NCBI GenBank assembly: GCA_902167325.1
Contig: LR632930.1
Span: 3,162,001 to 3,226,000, forward strand
Length of the DNA stretch: 64,000 nucleotides
Direction of reading: 5' to 3'
DNA from: Chitinophaga pinensis
GTDB lineage: Bacteria > Bacteroidota > Bacteroidia > Chitinophagales > Chitinophagaceae
How positions within the stretch are numbered: the stretch's first letter is position 1; each line of letters begins with the position of its first letter. The notes under the pieces were generated by a model that was not told where the DNA came from, ran no database searches, and saw only the letters and a program-made list of their open reading frames with translations. Positions 49,185 to 59,200 of this stretch are shown here, in pieces. The position numbers and the translations under genes are program-made.

Positions 49185-49430
49185 TTACATGGTATTGGAA
49201 TCTGCCGCTATTATTTTTTTCTGTAATAGTGCATCACGGTGATCAGTTATCAACCGCATTAACAGGAATTGTGCGGAAGCTCCTGTATAAAAATAGGTCA
49301 CTTTGAGATCTACATTGTATCCATCAAAAAATGCGTGCCCTATAAATGCGCCAAGGGAAGAATACAATGCAACTGAACAGATAAAATGCAGGATGCCGGT
49401 ATGGGTCAGCTGTATTCTTTTCATGCTCAT
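49185..49430 (-). CDS. Small putative membrane protein (81 aa)
   Basis: This 81-residue reading frame starts ATG 49430 (MSMKRIQLTHTGILHFICSV) and has two hydrophobic stretches: GILHFICSVALYSSLGAFIG (about residues 12-31) and a weaker FYTGASAQFLLMRLI (about 47-61), ending in a hydrophilic tail. It is not recognised. Support: it is the largest frame here, convergent with ribBA at a hairpin, and follows the gene at 49554-49883 on the same strand. Codon pattern is acceptable but it is small, so it could be spurious. Confidence 0.45.
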   Translation of the reverse strand: MSMKRIQLTHTGILHFICSVALYSSLGAFIGHAFFDGYNVDLKVTYFYTGASAQFLLMRLITDHRDALLQKKIIAADSNTM

Positions 49431-49553
49431 TTTCGCTGAGGGGTCAACCTATTGGACCAGTGGAACTGCCAGGCCTCCCAGCATACTACAAAACACAGGT
49501 GTATGGATGGAATCATCAAATATCATAAATCTTACAAATAAAAGGGTTAAAAA

Positions 49554-49883
49554 CTAATCACGACGACACCCGCAAACGGCAAAGAATTTATCCCAGAAGT
49601 TGTATCTCTCCTGATACAGTCTCCGGACAGTAACCATTATCTGACCATAATGCATGCGCCAGGAAGATTCCAGGAAAAGTGAACCACTGTTATACATGGT
49701 TTCAACTACATCCCGGAGGCTTAATCCGGTAGATTCCGCAATTTCAGTGTAGGTCATCCAGATATCCCTGCCATTCGCATAGTTTTCAATGCAACGTAAG
49801 ATAGCTTCCTGCTTTCTGGCATGTTCGGCAGCTGCCTGTGTACGCGCTGCCTTATTTTGAGAGAGATTAATTGCTACTTGCAT
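49554..49883 (-). CDS. Small protein with a possible helix-turn-helix (109 aa)
   Basis: This 109-residue protein has a segment MTYTEIAESTGLSLRDVVET (about residues 43-62) that fits a winged helix or helix-turn-helix DNA-binding unit, preceded by a helical N-terminus rich in Ala/Gln (NKAARTQAAAEHARKQEAIL). The C-terminus has several aromatic residues and a CGCRRD end. It is unrecognised; a small transcription factor or a regulatory partner is possible. It lies between tamB and the small membrane protein frame on the same strand, so those three may be one unit, or this gene may have its own promoter. Confidence 0.55.
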   Translation of the reverse strand: MQVAINLSQNKAARTQAAAEHARKQEAILRCIENYANGRDIWMTYTEIAESTGLSLRDVVETMYNSGSLFLESSWRMHYGQIMVTVRRLYQERYNFWDKFFAVCGCRRD

Positions 49884-49977
49884 AACTTCCTATTCTAACG
49901 AAAATCTATGCAAATAATCAACACACAAGCTTATTCAACCCTTGTTCATTCTATTCATTTTACGATATGGTATATAC

Positions 49978-52900
49978 TCAATTCCTGGGCAGAATGATCG
50001 TATCTTTTTCGCCTTCATGACCCTCATGTCCCTCATGACGAACACTGTCTTCCTGTAAACGCCGTTGCATAGCAGCGCGGTTCAGACTGTCCTGCAGCCT
50101 CCGCAACTGCCGGTCCTGGAAAAGCTCTGTGAACCGGTTGAAGTCACGCACATATCCCATTCCAATACCGCTGCGCATCCGGTTATCCAGCAGCAGCACA
50201 TCGTAATCCATCTTGCTGAATGCATTCAGCCGCACACGCCCGTCAGGGGTAAGCAGGTACTCGATCCGGAAGTCGCCGGCGAAGTTTTGTGTGGAGGAGC
50301 TGGCGGAAACCCTTCCCCAGTCATAGTTACCACCTACGTATAAACGAATACGATTGTTCAGGAACGATTTCGTAATTCCCGTACTCACCAGGTTGCGGTC
50401 GAAAGAACTGCTTTCGCTGTTGTTGAAGTTATAAGCCGTATAATTCACGTTGAAACCGATCCCTGCATTCTTCAGGAAGGTATTGGAGAAGTTGTTAAGA
50501 ATGGCGGATGCCTGTGCACTTAACGCCTGGCCCACACTGTTCTTACCGGTAATCGCCACATTGGCACTACCATCCGGCGGCTGAAACTGCCCCGTAGCCA
50601 GCAGGTATGATATCTGGTAAAGCGCCTGGTTCTGGTTGGAGTTGATCTCCTTCAACCGCGACCCGATGCCGCTCTCATATGCCAGCGATCCTACATCGGG
50701 CAGTGTGATCTCATAGGTAATATTAGGCTGTGTAAGTGATTGCCGCAAGTACAGGAGGATATCCACCCGCTCGGCGCGGTTCAGCTTATCGCCGGATGCC
50801 GATACGTTGGCGCCCGACCCCAGTTGCGCTGCCGTACTCAGATTGTACAGGCTTACTTTGGGAAGGGTATATTTCGCGGTAATATTTACAATCGCCTCGC
50901 CGGGGTCTCCGTTCCAGGTTATCGTACTGTTCTTATCAATATCGAACTTCCAGCTGGCCAGCCGCTGGAAACTGAAATTGTATGTCCCGCTGTTGATCGT
51001 GTAATTCCCGTACATCGTGAAATCTCCTTCCAGGTTCACATTAATGGCCAGGTTACCTGTTCCGTTCGCAGATATTACGTCGTTGGTGGAGGCGTTCAGG
51101 ATTACATCGATCTGTGCATCCGGATTGGCGGCAATATCCATCTTTACATTCAGCTTGATATCGCTTTTCTTCTTCGGCTCTTCCACCACCTTACCGTATT
51201 GGCGGAACTTAATGTATTCGTGCTTCCCGATATCTTTACTATCGCTTAGCGGGAGGTAAAAATGCGTTCCCTTCAGTGGCCGCGCCAGTACACGTAATTC
51301 CAGGTTATCGAGCGGACCGGTAAAATATACCCTGCCCTGCGAGAGTACGGTGCCATAGTACAGATCGTTGTCGGCCGGGCCGGTATCGAGGAACAGGAAT
51401 TTCCCCGACTGCACATCGAACTCGAAGTTCATATCATAGAAGTTCTGATGCTGGATAAATCCGTTCACCACTGCCGTGTTGTTAAACTTATCGATCAGCG
51501 TAAAGGGCTTCATCTCAATCAGGTTGTCATCCATGTGATGTACATGCAGCAGGGGGATCTTATAGTAAGTGCCGAGGTAGTTCACTTTCATGCCGATGTT
51601 CTGCACCTTTACGGACCCTCTGAACGAGGGCTTGTCTGTAGTGCCGGTAACCTCGAGGTGCCCCGTGGCAGTGCCCGTCAGCTCACTCACATAATCGCCG
51701 AGGTACTTATTCAGCAGGCTGATAGAAGTATTGTTCAGATCGGTGGATGCGCTTACAACGCGGTTGCTGTCGCTCAGCCCCACGGTACCCTTCGCAATAA
51801 AACTTGCTAACGAGTTATCTGCTTTCACATCAAATGTGAGCTGGCCCTGTGTGTTGTTGTAATCGGCTTTCCAGTTCACCAGACCTATGGAATCATTGTC
51901 TATCCGCAACTGACTCGTCCGGATATCAGCATCCACGGCCAGCTTCCCAAAAGGATCGTGTACATCAATATCTCCGTTAGCCAACCCTTCGATAAGGGTT
52001 TGGGTAATACCGGAAGGGATGATGTCCGCAAGGTTCAGGTCTTTTAAATTGATCATGAACCGCGATTCGTCCGGATTGTATTCATTGGTACTGATAGTGA
52101 TCCGCTGATCGTTCCGTGTGATATTCAGGTTATGTACAGTGAGGAAGTGCGTACTCCAGTAAACTTCATTACCCGGGGTCATATTCCAGGGTTTACCGTT
52201 GACGGTGAAGGTGCTGTTGAGGAAATTGATCTTCACCCCGTCGCCTACGGTAACCAGCCGCGCGTAGAACCCGTTGAGGGAAGTGGTGTCTTCCGCCTGC
52301 AGATCGAGCTTGATGAGAGAGGTGTCTTTCCCGGAACTGGCGAGGATCAGCGGATTACGGAATATAGTACTGTCGTTATACAGTACTTCGCCCAAACTGG
52401 TGCTTACGTTAATTCGGCCAAAGTCGCCGGTAGATTTAAGCACAAGGTTCCTGACTCCGAAGTTAGTATAGGCTGCATACGGAACCGTGGCGTTGAGCGA
52501 TACACTGCCGCTCAGGGTATTGAGCGCGCCTTCTATCCGTGTGCCGTCGAAACCGCGTATGTCATTCGAGAATGCGCTGATAAGCTTATCTACTTCCCCG
52601 AATTCGAAAGCGAACCTGAAATCCTGTCCGGTGTTGATCATCGGCGGGGATTTGAAATAGCTGGGGTAGTATTTGTTGAGAAACAGTTTGAATGCATTGG
52701 GCAGCTCCATGAAACTGTAACTTCCCTGTACAAATCCATTCACCTCGTTCCCCAGCATCCGCAGGGTTTTTTGTCCGTTCTCGGTGCCGGTAGAGACGGA
52801 AAGACTATCAAATTCCACACGGCTTTTATTCTTGAAAAGCGAGAGATCGTACAATCGGGCGGTACCGTCGAAGTTGTCGATGTTACTGCCGGAGAAGTTC

Positions 52901-54804
52901 AGATCGGCCTTTGCCTGCAGTGTGATGGAGTCCTGCGTAAGGTGAAGGGCCTTAAGATCGCTGTTGCGTATTTCGGAGTAGAAATTGAAAATGGGAAGCC
53001 GGCTGTTGAAATCAATTGTACCGGTAAAATCCATGTCCAGATTAGGGTCATTGACGGTAAGGGAACCATTAAAGAATTTCCGGTTCATTTCCCCTTCGGT
53101 CTTCAGATTCCTGTATTCATATCCATACAGCCCGATTTGCTGTATATCCGCATCTACCGCTGCTTTCAGGTTGCGGAAATTGAAACCTTCGCCTTTTACT
53201 TTTGCCTTCATGGTAACCCTGTCCACGATATCATTGCCCAGCAGGTTGCCGAGCTGAAAATCGTAGGTGGTAATGCTTCCTGAATATACAGGAACATCCT
53301 TACTTGTCTTGAAGTTGATGTCGGAGTCGAGATTGCCGAGGTTGGTCTGGAATTTCCCGTATGCCACGAAGTCATTCACAAACCCGGTGAAGCTGCCCTG
53401 GAAGGCCAGGTTCGTGATCAGTTCGGTACGCACGGCCGTAATGTCTTTCAGCAGCGGGAAAAACTGGCGTACATCGGTACCGCTGGTGATCAGCTCCTTT
53501 GCATTAAAATCAATAAATGTTTCGTTGATGTAAGGCAGGCCCCTCATACTGAAATTCCCGCGTAATCGGGTATTTCGTCCGCCTTTAAGGTCCATACTGT
53601 CGGCAGAAAGGTTACTTACCGGCCCTTCGACTGTTCCGTTCACCAGGATTTCTGTGTCCCAGGCAGACAGGGGAGGGGCGAAGAATGCAATATCGTCAGA
53701 CGACAGGCGGGTGCCGCGGAAGTTGGCTTTCATTGTTACGAGGTCTACATAGTCGCCCAGGTCGGCCATGTCCTCGTACTGCATCGTATAATAATCTTTA
53801 ATATGGCTGTTGTTTGTCACCAGGTCGAGGTTGGAAAATTCCATTTCCACGGGCGACATCTTAAACCTGCTTTTCAGTGATTTCACTTCAAACCCGCTAC
53901 GTTCGCGGGTACGGAGCGTAAGGTCGGCGATGATGCTGTCTTTCACTAGGCGGCTGTTGGTGATAGCCAGGTTGATCCCGCTGAAACGGATGCGGGAGGG
54001 ATCGAATTCTCCGGGAGTGGAGGGAATGGTATCGCTGAGGTTGTTGATGCCAAGGTCACCGTCTTTGATCTGCAGGGATCTGACGATCAGCTTCCAGTTA
54101 TCGGCATTCCAGCGGAGTGGAACAGGGGCCAGTGTGTCCAGCACTACCTTCGGTGCGGCAGGTGATGGGGCTCGTTTTTTACGGAGCGGACTGGATGGAT
54201 AACTGGATACTATAAACAAAGGTTTATCCAGCAGCAGCTCGTTGATCCTGATATCACGGGTGAGGAGATCGAGCTGTTCGGCGTCCAGGTATATCCTGTC
54301 GGCAGCCACATTCATATCTTCACCTACCCATTTGTCAGTAATATTGAATCTGACACGGCGGAAATCCACTTTTTTCAGATCGAGTGATATGCCGGTTTTT
54401 TGTTTTTTGGCAGGCTGCACAGGGGCGCCGCCAAATTCGTCGATGATAAACTGATAATTCCAGAGAGAGTCGTTGCGGGGCCTGATGAGGTTCACCTGGG
54501 CATCTTCCAGTCCTACGAACTTGAGAACAGGTTTTTCCTGTATAAAGAACCAGTCGGTAATGCGGATATGGAGGGCTTCGGCGTAAAGGAGCGTATCTTT
54601 ATGACGGTCTTCAATCAGGGTGCCTTCGAGGCGCATGCTGTTGAAGAGCCGGAAGTTGACATGGCGGACCTCTACCCTGGTATTGAGCTGTTTAGACAGC
54701 CGGGCGGTTACTTCCTGTATCAATAAGTTCTGCACAGCCGGAATATTGACGAGGATACTAACGAGGAGTAACAGGCCCAGCAGGCTCAGCAGGGCAATGG
54801 TCAA
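49978..54804 (-). CDS. tamB: TamB/DUF490-like translocation and assembly module protein
   Basis: This 1608-residue inner-membrane-anchored periplasmic protein builds a long beta-taco groove for lipid transport or outer-membrane protein assembly. The hydrophobic anchor TIALLSLLGLLLLVSILVNI opens it, the middle is beta-solenoid, and the C-terminus (about 1300-1600) is the TamB/DUF490 domain (GEAIVNITAKYTLPKVSLYN, then LLATGQFQPPDG and NYDWGRVSASS). The first conventional start is TTG 54804, but the frame is open back to 54838 and the upstream residues LKKVRKIL, next to a CTG at 54825, would give a typical positively charged start; the true start is uncertain. Divergent from the isoaspartyl peptidase. 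Confidence 0.9.
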   Translation of the reverse strand: MTIALLSLLGLLLLVSILVNIPAVQNLLIQEVTARLSKQLNTRVEVRHVNFRLFNSMRLEGTLIEDRHKDTLLYAEALHIRITDWFFIQEKPVLKFVGLEDAQVNLIRPRNDSLWNYQFIIDEFGGAPVQPAKKQKTGISLDLKKVDFRRVRFNITDKWVGEDMNVAADRIYLDAEQLDLLTRDIRINELLLDKPLFIVSSYPSSPLRKKRAPSPAAPKVVLDTLAPVPLRWNADNWKLIVRSLQIKDGDLGINNLSDTIPSTPGEFDPSRIRFSGINLAITNSRLVKDSIIADLTLRTRERSGFEVKSLKSRFKMSPVEMEFSNLDLVTNNSHIKDYYTMQYEDMADLGDYVDLVTMKANFRGTRLSSDDIAFFAPPLSAWDTEILVNGTVEGPVSNLSADSMDLKGGRNTRLRGNFSMRGLPYINETFIDFNAKELITSGTDVRQFFPLLKDITAVRTELITNLAFQGSFTGFVNDFVAYGKFQTNLGNLDSDINFKTSKDVPVYSGSITTYDFQLGNLLGNDIVDRVTMKAKVKGEGFNFRNLKAAVDADIQQIGLYGYEYRNLKTEGEMNRKFFNGSLTVNDPNLDMDFTGTIDFNSRLPIFNFYSEIRNSDLKALHLTQDSITLQAKADLNFSGSNIDNFDGTARLYDLSLFKNKSRVEFDSLSVSTGTENGQKTLRMLGNEVNGFVQGSYSFMELPNAFKLFLNKYYPSYFKSPPMINTGQDFRFAFEFGEVDKLISAFSNDIRGFDGTRIEGALNTLSGSVSLNATVPYAAYTNFGVRNLVLKSTGDFGRINVSTSLGEVLYNDSTIFRNPLILASSGKDTSLIKLDLQAEDTTSLNGFYARLVTVGDGVKINFLNSTFTVNGKPWNMTPGNEVYWSTHFLTVHNLNITRNDQRITISTNEYNPDESRFMINLKDLNLADIIPSGITQTLIEGLANGDIDVHDPFGKLAVDADIRTSQLRIDNDSIGLVNWKADYNNTQGQLTFDVKADNSLASFIAKGTVGLSDSNRVVSASTDLNNTSISLLNKYLGDYVSELTGTATGHLEVTGTTDKPSFRGSVKVQNIGMKVNYLGTYYKIPLLHVHHMDDNLIEMKPFTLIDKFNNTAVVNGFIQHQNFYDMNFEFDVQSGKFLFLDTGPADNDLYYGTVLSQGRVYFTGPLDNLELRVLARPLKGTHFYLPLSDSKDIGKHEYIKFRQYGKVVEEPKKKSDIKLNVKMDIAANPDAQIDVILNASTNDVISANGTGNLAINVNLEGDFTMYGNYTINSGTYNFSFQRLASWKFDIDKNSTITWNGDPGEAIVNITAKYTLPKVSLYNLSTAAQLGSGANVSASGDKLNRAERVDILLYLRQSLTQPNITYEITLPDVGSLAYESGIGSRLKEINSNQNQALYQISYLLATGQFQPPDGSANVAITGKNSVGQALSAQASAILNNFSNTFLKNAGIGFNVNYTAYNFNNSESSSFDRNLVSTGITKSFLNNRIRLYVGGNYDWGRVSASSSTQNFAGDFRIEYLLTPDGRVRLNAFSKMDYDVLLLDNRMRSGIGMGYVRDFNRFTELFQDRQLRRLQDSLNRAAMQRRLQEDSVRHEGHEGHEGEKDTIILPRN

Positions 54805-54854
54805 TATTTTACGGACTTTTTTCAGGGAACGCTTATTTAATTATTTATATCCGG

Positions 54855-54885
54855 CAAAAATAGTCATTACCAAAATGTTTGCCAA
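54855..54885 (-). promoter_or_regulatory. Promoter of tamB (-33 TTG, -7 TATTTTTG)
   Basis: On the minus strand TATTTTTG (54855-54862) is a full TAnnTTTG match, and TTG (54883-54885) gives a 20-nt spacer. It overlaps the divergent promoter at 54878-54909. Confidence 0.6.
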
Positions 54886-54909
54886 TTGAATCTGGTACTT
54901 ATAATTTTG
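54878..54909 (+). promoter_or_regulatory. Promoter of the isoaspartyl peptidase gene (-33 TTTG, -7 TAATTTTG)
   Basis: TTTG (54878-54881), a 20-nt spacer and TAATTTTG (54902-54909) match the Bacteroidota consensus well. The start of the gene is 16 nt later at 54925. Confidence 0.75.
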
Positions 54910-54924
54910 AATAAAGCACTTCAT

Positions 54925-55950
54925 ATGCGCATCATAGTCATTATCTGCCTCCTTGCCATGAGCGGGTTGGCCTTCGGACAGGACCGTTACGTGCTCGTTA
55001 TCCATGGTGGAGCGGGAACCATATTGCGGACTCAGCTGACACCGGAAAAAGAAAAGGCCTATAAGGAAGCCCTGAAAGCCTCACTGATGGCGGGTTATGA
55101 AATTATTAAGAAGGGCGGCTCCAGCCTCGATGCCGTGGAGGCAGCCGTACGGTCAATGGAAGACTGCCCGCTTTTTAACGCGGGGAAAGGGGCGGTGTTC
55201 ACTGCCGAGGGGAAGAACGAGCTGGATGCGGCAATTATGAATGGCCGTACGCTGGAAGCCGGTGCGGTAGCCGGTGTAACAGTAATCCGCAATCCGGTAA
55301 CCGCCGCCCGTGCGGTAATGGAGAAAAGCAAACATGTGATGTTGACGGGCAAAGGGGCCGAAGCCTTTGCCCGCGAGGCCGGACTGGAGATCGTAGACCC
55401 GTCATACTTCCATACGGATGACCGCTGGAATGGCCTGCAGCGCGCCCGAAAGCTGGATTCCACAAGGCAGCAGCTGGATCATGCCGATACTGCAGTCACC
55501 TCCGCGAAACTGGGTGCGGAGCATCTCGACTATAAATTCGGGACCGTGGGTGCGGTGGCGCTCGACCGGCAGGGGAACCTTGCTGCAGCTACTTCCACCG
55601 GGGGAATGACCAATAAAAAATACGGCCGGGTAGGAGATGCTCCTGTTATTGGGGCTGGCACCTATGCAGATAACGCCACCTGCGCTGTTTCGTGTACGGG
55701 TTGGGGTGAGTACTTCATCCGGCTTACGGTGGCTAAAACAGTTTGCGATCTTATGGAGTATAAGGGGATGAGCGTGAAGGATGCGGCCAACGAATTGATA
55801 ATGAAGAAGGTGCCGGTGCTGGGTGGAGACGGCGGTCTTATCGCGCTCGACCGAAAGGGGAATATTGCCATGCCTTTTAACACAGCGGGGATGTATAGGG
55901 CTGCGATTAAGGAAAATGGGGAATGGGAAGTTATGATCTTCAAACCATGA
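54925..55950 (+). CDS. Secreted isoaspartyl peptidase / L-asparaginase (N-terminal nucleophile hydrolase)
   Basis: This is 341 residues from ATG 54925, with the signal peptide MRIIVIICLLAMSGLAFG; an upstream ATG at 54886 falls before the -7 box, so it is not used. It is a type 2 asparaginase/IaaA-like Ntn hydrolase that cleaves itself before the nucleophile Thr207 in FGTVGAVALDRQGNLAAATS. Other family phrases are VIHGGAGTILRTQLTPEKEK, SLDAVEAAVRSMEDCPLFNA, GKGAVFTAEGKNELDAAIMN and AATSTGGMTNKKYGRVGDAP. It acts in the periplasm on isoaspartyl dipeptides or asparagine. It has its own promoter, divergent from tamB. Confidence 0.93.
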   Translation: MRIIVIICLLAMSGLAFGQDRYVLVIHGGAGTILRTQLTPEKEKAYKEALKASLMAGYEIIKKGGSSLDAVEAAVRSMEDCPLFNAGKGAVFTAEGKNELDAAIMNGRTLEAGAVAGVTVIRNPVTAARAVMEKSKHVMLTGKGAEAFAREAGLEIVDPSYFHTDDRWNGLQRARKLDSTRQQLDHADTAVTSAKLGAEHLDYKFGTVGAVALDRQGNLAAATSTGGMTNKKYGRVGDAPVIGAGTYADNATCAVSCTGWGEYFIRLTVAKTVCDLMEYKGMSVKDAANELIMKKVPVLGGDGGLIALDRKGNIAMPFNTAGMYRAAIKENGEWEVMIFKP

Positions 55951-56279
55951 ATGTCATGATTGTGTCATGCATATATGTTTGATATGATAATAAATTACCG
56001 TCAACTGGTATAATCTTCAGATACGAAAATGTCGTATCTACATTTGGCAATTTATCACCTGCGTAACAGCTTGATAAGTAAAATCTTATCTAAACTAAAT
56101 TTTACGTTTTTTTTAACATTTATATTTTGGTTGTTGAAATGTAATGAGATTATCACGAATAGGTGACGGTCTTTTTAACAAATATTTAATCCGATTACCT
56201 TTCGATTGAACAGATTGCAACGGATAGAGGATTTCATTGCACTGCATTCATCATTACACATTTTATCAATCAAAGTTGT
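55951..56279. other. Regulatory region upstream of the second SusC gene (329 bp)
   Basis: No gene is seen. It is AT-rich. An AGATACG/CGTATCT hairpin is at 56019-56039 and a TACATTTG (TAnnTTTG) box at 56039-56046, which would give a 5' leader of about 230 nt. A second weak box TACCTTTC is at 56196-56203. No ECF sigma or FecR gene is present for this locus. Confidence 0.5.
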
Positions 56280-59200
56280 ATGACCAAGAAGCTACTCTTT
56301 TTGTTGGTCCTGCTAGGGGCAAGCTTTGCCGTTGCCCTGGCTCAGGACCGAAAGGTGTCCGGTACAGTGAAGGACGCCAAGGGGGAGGCACTGCCGGGTG
56401 TCTCCATCAGGGAATCGGGAACTAACAATGGTACCGCCTCTGACGCGGAGGGTAAATTTGCCCTCACCCTTAAAGGCACCAATTCTTCCCTCGAATTTAC
56501 ATTTATGGGCTATGCTAAAACGGTGGTGAAAGCTGACCGTGATGTAATCCGTGTAGTAATGCAGGCGGATGCACAGAGCCTGAAAGACGTTGTGGTGGTT
56601 GGTTACCAGACCATGACGCGTAAAACATCCACCACCGCTATCTCCACAGTTAAAGGTGATGTGGTGGAAAACCTGCCAGCTCCCAGCTTCGAATCCCTCC
56701 TGCAGGGCCGTGTTACTGGGGTGAATGTGCAGAACTTCACCGGTGAGCCTGGCGTACGAAACACTTTCGTGATCCGTGGTAATAGCAGGGTTAACCTCAA
56801 CATGGACGAAGCTCGTGCACTCAGCTCCCCCCTCTATGTGATTGACGGGGTTCCCATAAACGTGGATGACATGTTGGGCTTCGATGGTACACAAACTAAC
56901 TCTATCGCCGGTATTAACCCGAACGATATCGAAGACATGCAGGTATTGAAAGACGCTGCAGCCACCTCCATCTGGGGTTCACGTGGCGCAAACGGTGTAA
57001 TCGTTATCAAAACACGCCGTGGTAAAGAAGGTAAACCGGAATTCCGGGTTAACTTCTACCAGGGTATGATCGCCCGCCCACGCCTCCTCGAAACCGTAAC
57101 CGGTACAGAAGAAAGAAGGCAGAAGCTGGCTTTGCTGAACGAATACGCCGGTTATGTAGATAAAGGCAAGCTGCCGGTTGTTCTGACAGACAGCCTCAAT
57201 CCTTCTTATAACAATGCTGTGGATTGGCAGGACCTGTTCCTCCGCAGTGGTAGCCTGAGCAACGCTGACTTTGCAGTGAGCAACGGTAACGAAAATATGA
57301 ACTACCGCATCTCCGCTAACTATTACAGTGAAGATGGTGTTGTTCGTAATACCGGTTTTAACCGCTATGCGCTCCGCGGTAACCTCAACTTCCGCTTTTC
57401 CGACAAGATCAGCGGTTACACCAATCTGAGCCTCAGCCGTATGGATCGTAAACGGGGCCTCGGTAAAGACCGCTATGAGTCTCCGCTGCCTGTTGAACTT
57501 TATGCCTTGCCTTCTTCGCTGTTGTATGTAACACCTGAAAAGATCAAAGCATATACCGACCAGTACGATAAACTCCGCGATATCAACATCAACGACCAGA
57601 TTGTGGCTTCACTTGGCTTAACCTACAACATTGTGAAAGGCCTCGAGTATCGCTTTATGGGTTCCGCCAATGTCAGCAACAACAGACGCGATTTCTTCAT
57701 GCCTTCCGATCTGGATGCAGATGGTGTCAACAGAGCCAGTTCTTATAACGCCGGATACAACTCCTATTACCTTGATAACTCTTTGAGCTATCGGCTCAAC
57801 ATTTCTGACGACCACCATTTTTACCTCACCGGTGGCCAGAGTTTCCAGCGCGATGTGGCTAACAAAATGGAAGGTATCGGCTACAACCTCCCCAGCGATG
57901 ATATCCAGGTGATCGGTAACGTAGCGCAGCAGGATAAACGCGTTTACTCCGACTACAGCGCTTCCGGCCTGCTTTCCTGGTTCGGCCAGCTGCAATACGA
58001 TTACAAAGAGAAATACCTCTTGTCGGGCAGTTATCGTGCAGATGCTTCTTCACGTTTTGGTCCGGACACAAAGTGGGGCAAGTTCTACTCTGTTGGTGCC
58101 GGTTATGTGATCTCTGAAGAGAAATTCTTCGAACCCATCAGCTCCGTAGTGAACTATATGAAGTTCCGCGGTAGCTACGGTACTTCCGGTGAACAGTTCA
58201 GCGAGTTCTACGCTCCGTTCAACCGCTTTAACATCCCCGGTTATTACAACGGTACAGCCGCTTACCTGCCGGATTATGAAGATGGTTATGGCATCACCAA
58301 GAAGAACTTCACCTGGTCTAACAGCCGCCAGTTTAACATAGGCTTCGAGTCGTTCCTTTTCAAGAACAACCGCATCAGCCTTACGGTAGACTACTACGAG
58401 AAGCTCTCCGGCCGCGACTTTAATACCTTTGAAATGCCGTTCTGGGCTGGTTATAATAAGCTCACAGCTAACTACGACATCAATGTACGCAACCGTGGTT
58501 TCGAGGTAACGATCATCACCAAAAACCTGCCGGAAAAATCCAAACTGAAGTGGAGCACCAACCTCAACTTCTCCGTAAACAAAAACCAGATCACAAAGCT
58601 GCCTTATAACAACAAAACCTTCTACCGTACAGATGGTTTTGGTATAGCACGTGAATACACCATCGGTAAGCCAACTTACGTAATGGCGCAGATGAGATAT
58701 GGCGGAGTATATAACAACTACAGTCAAATCCCTTTCAACCCGGTAAATGGTCAGCTGATCACTTACTTCAAAGGTAACTACAGAGTTCAGCCAGGTTACC
58801 CGGTTTGGCATGATCTGAATGGCGACTGGGATGTATGGTCCGACGAAGACCGTGGTGACCCCAATGGTGACCTAACCGCTACGGGCGACCCCAATCCCCG
58901 TGTTACCGGTGGTTTCGTGAATGATTTCCAGTATAAGAACTGGACATTGTCTATCGCTACTACTTTCACACTCGGCCGCGACATCATCAACATGCAGGCT
59001 TCCAATGAGCTGGATAATACTTTCCGCGGTGGCGCACAGGGCTTTGCCGCCCGCCGTCTGCCTAACCTCGACAGGCTCAACTACTGGAGACCCTCCGAAC
59101 TGTCCAAGCATGGCGAAGGTTATTCCGCTGATTATCCTGCAATGACGCCGTATGGCTACTTCTATCAATTCCTGCCTTTCTCCGATATGTTCAATGAAGA

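Noticed and set aside
52132..53283. 383-residue plus-strand frame inside tamB
   Set aside because: It is antisense to a long, well-supported TamB protein and has no family-like composition; a shadow of codon bias.
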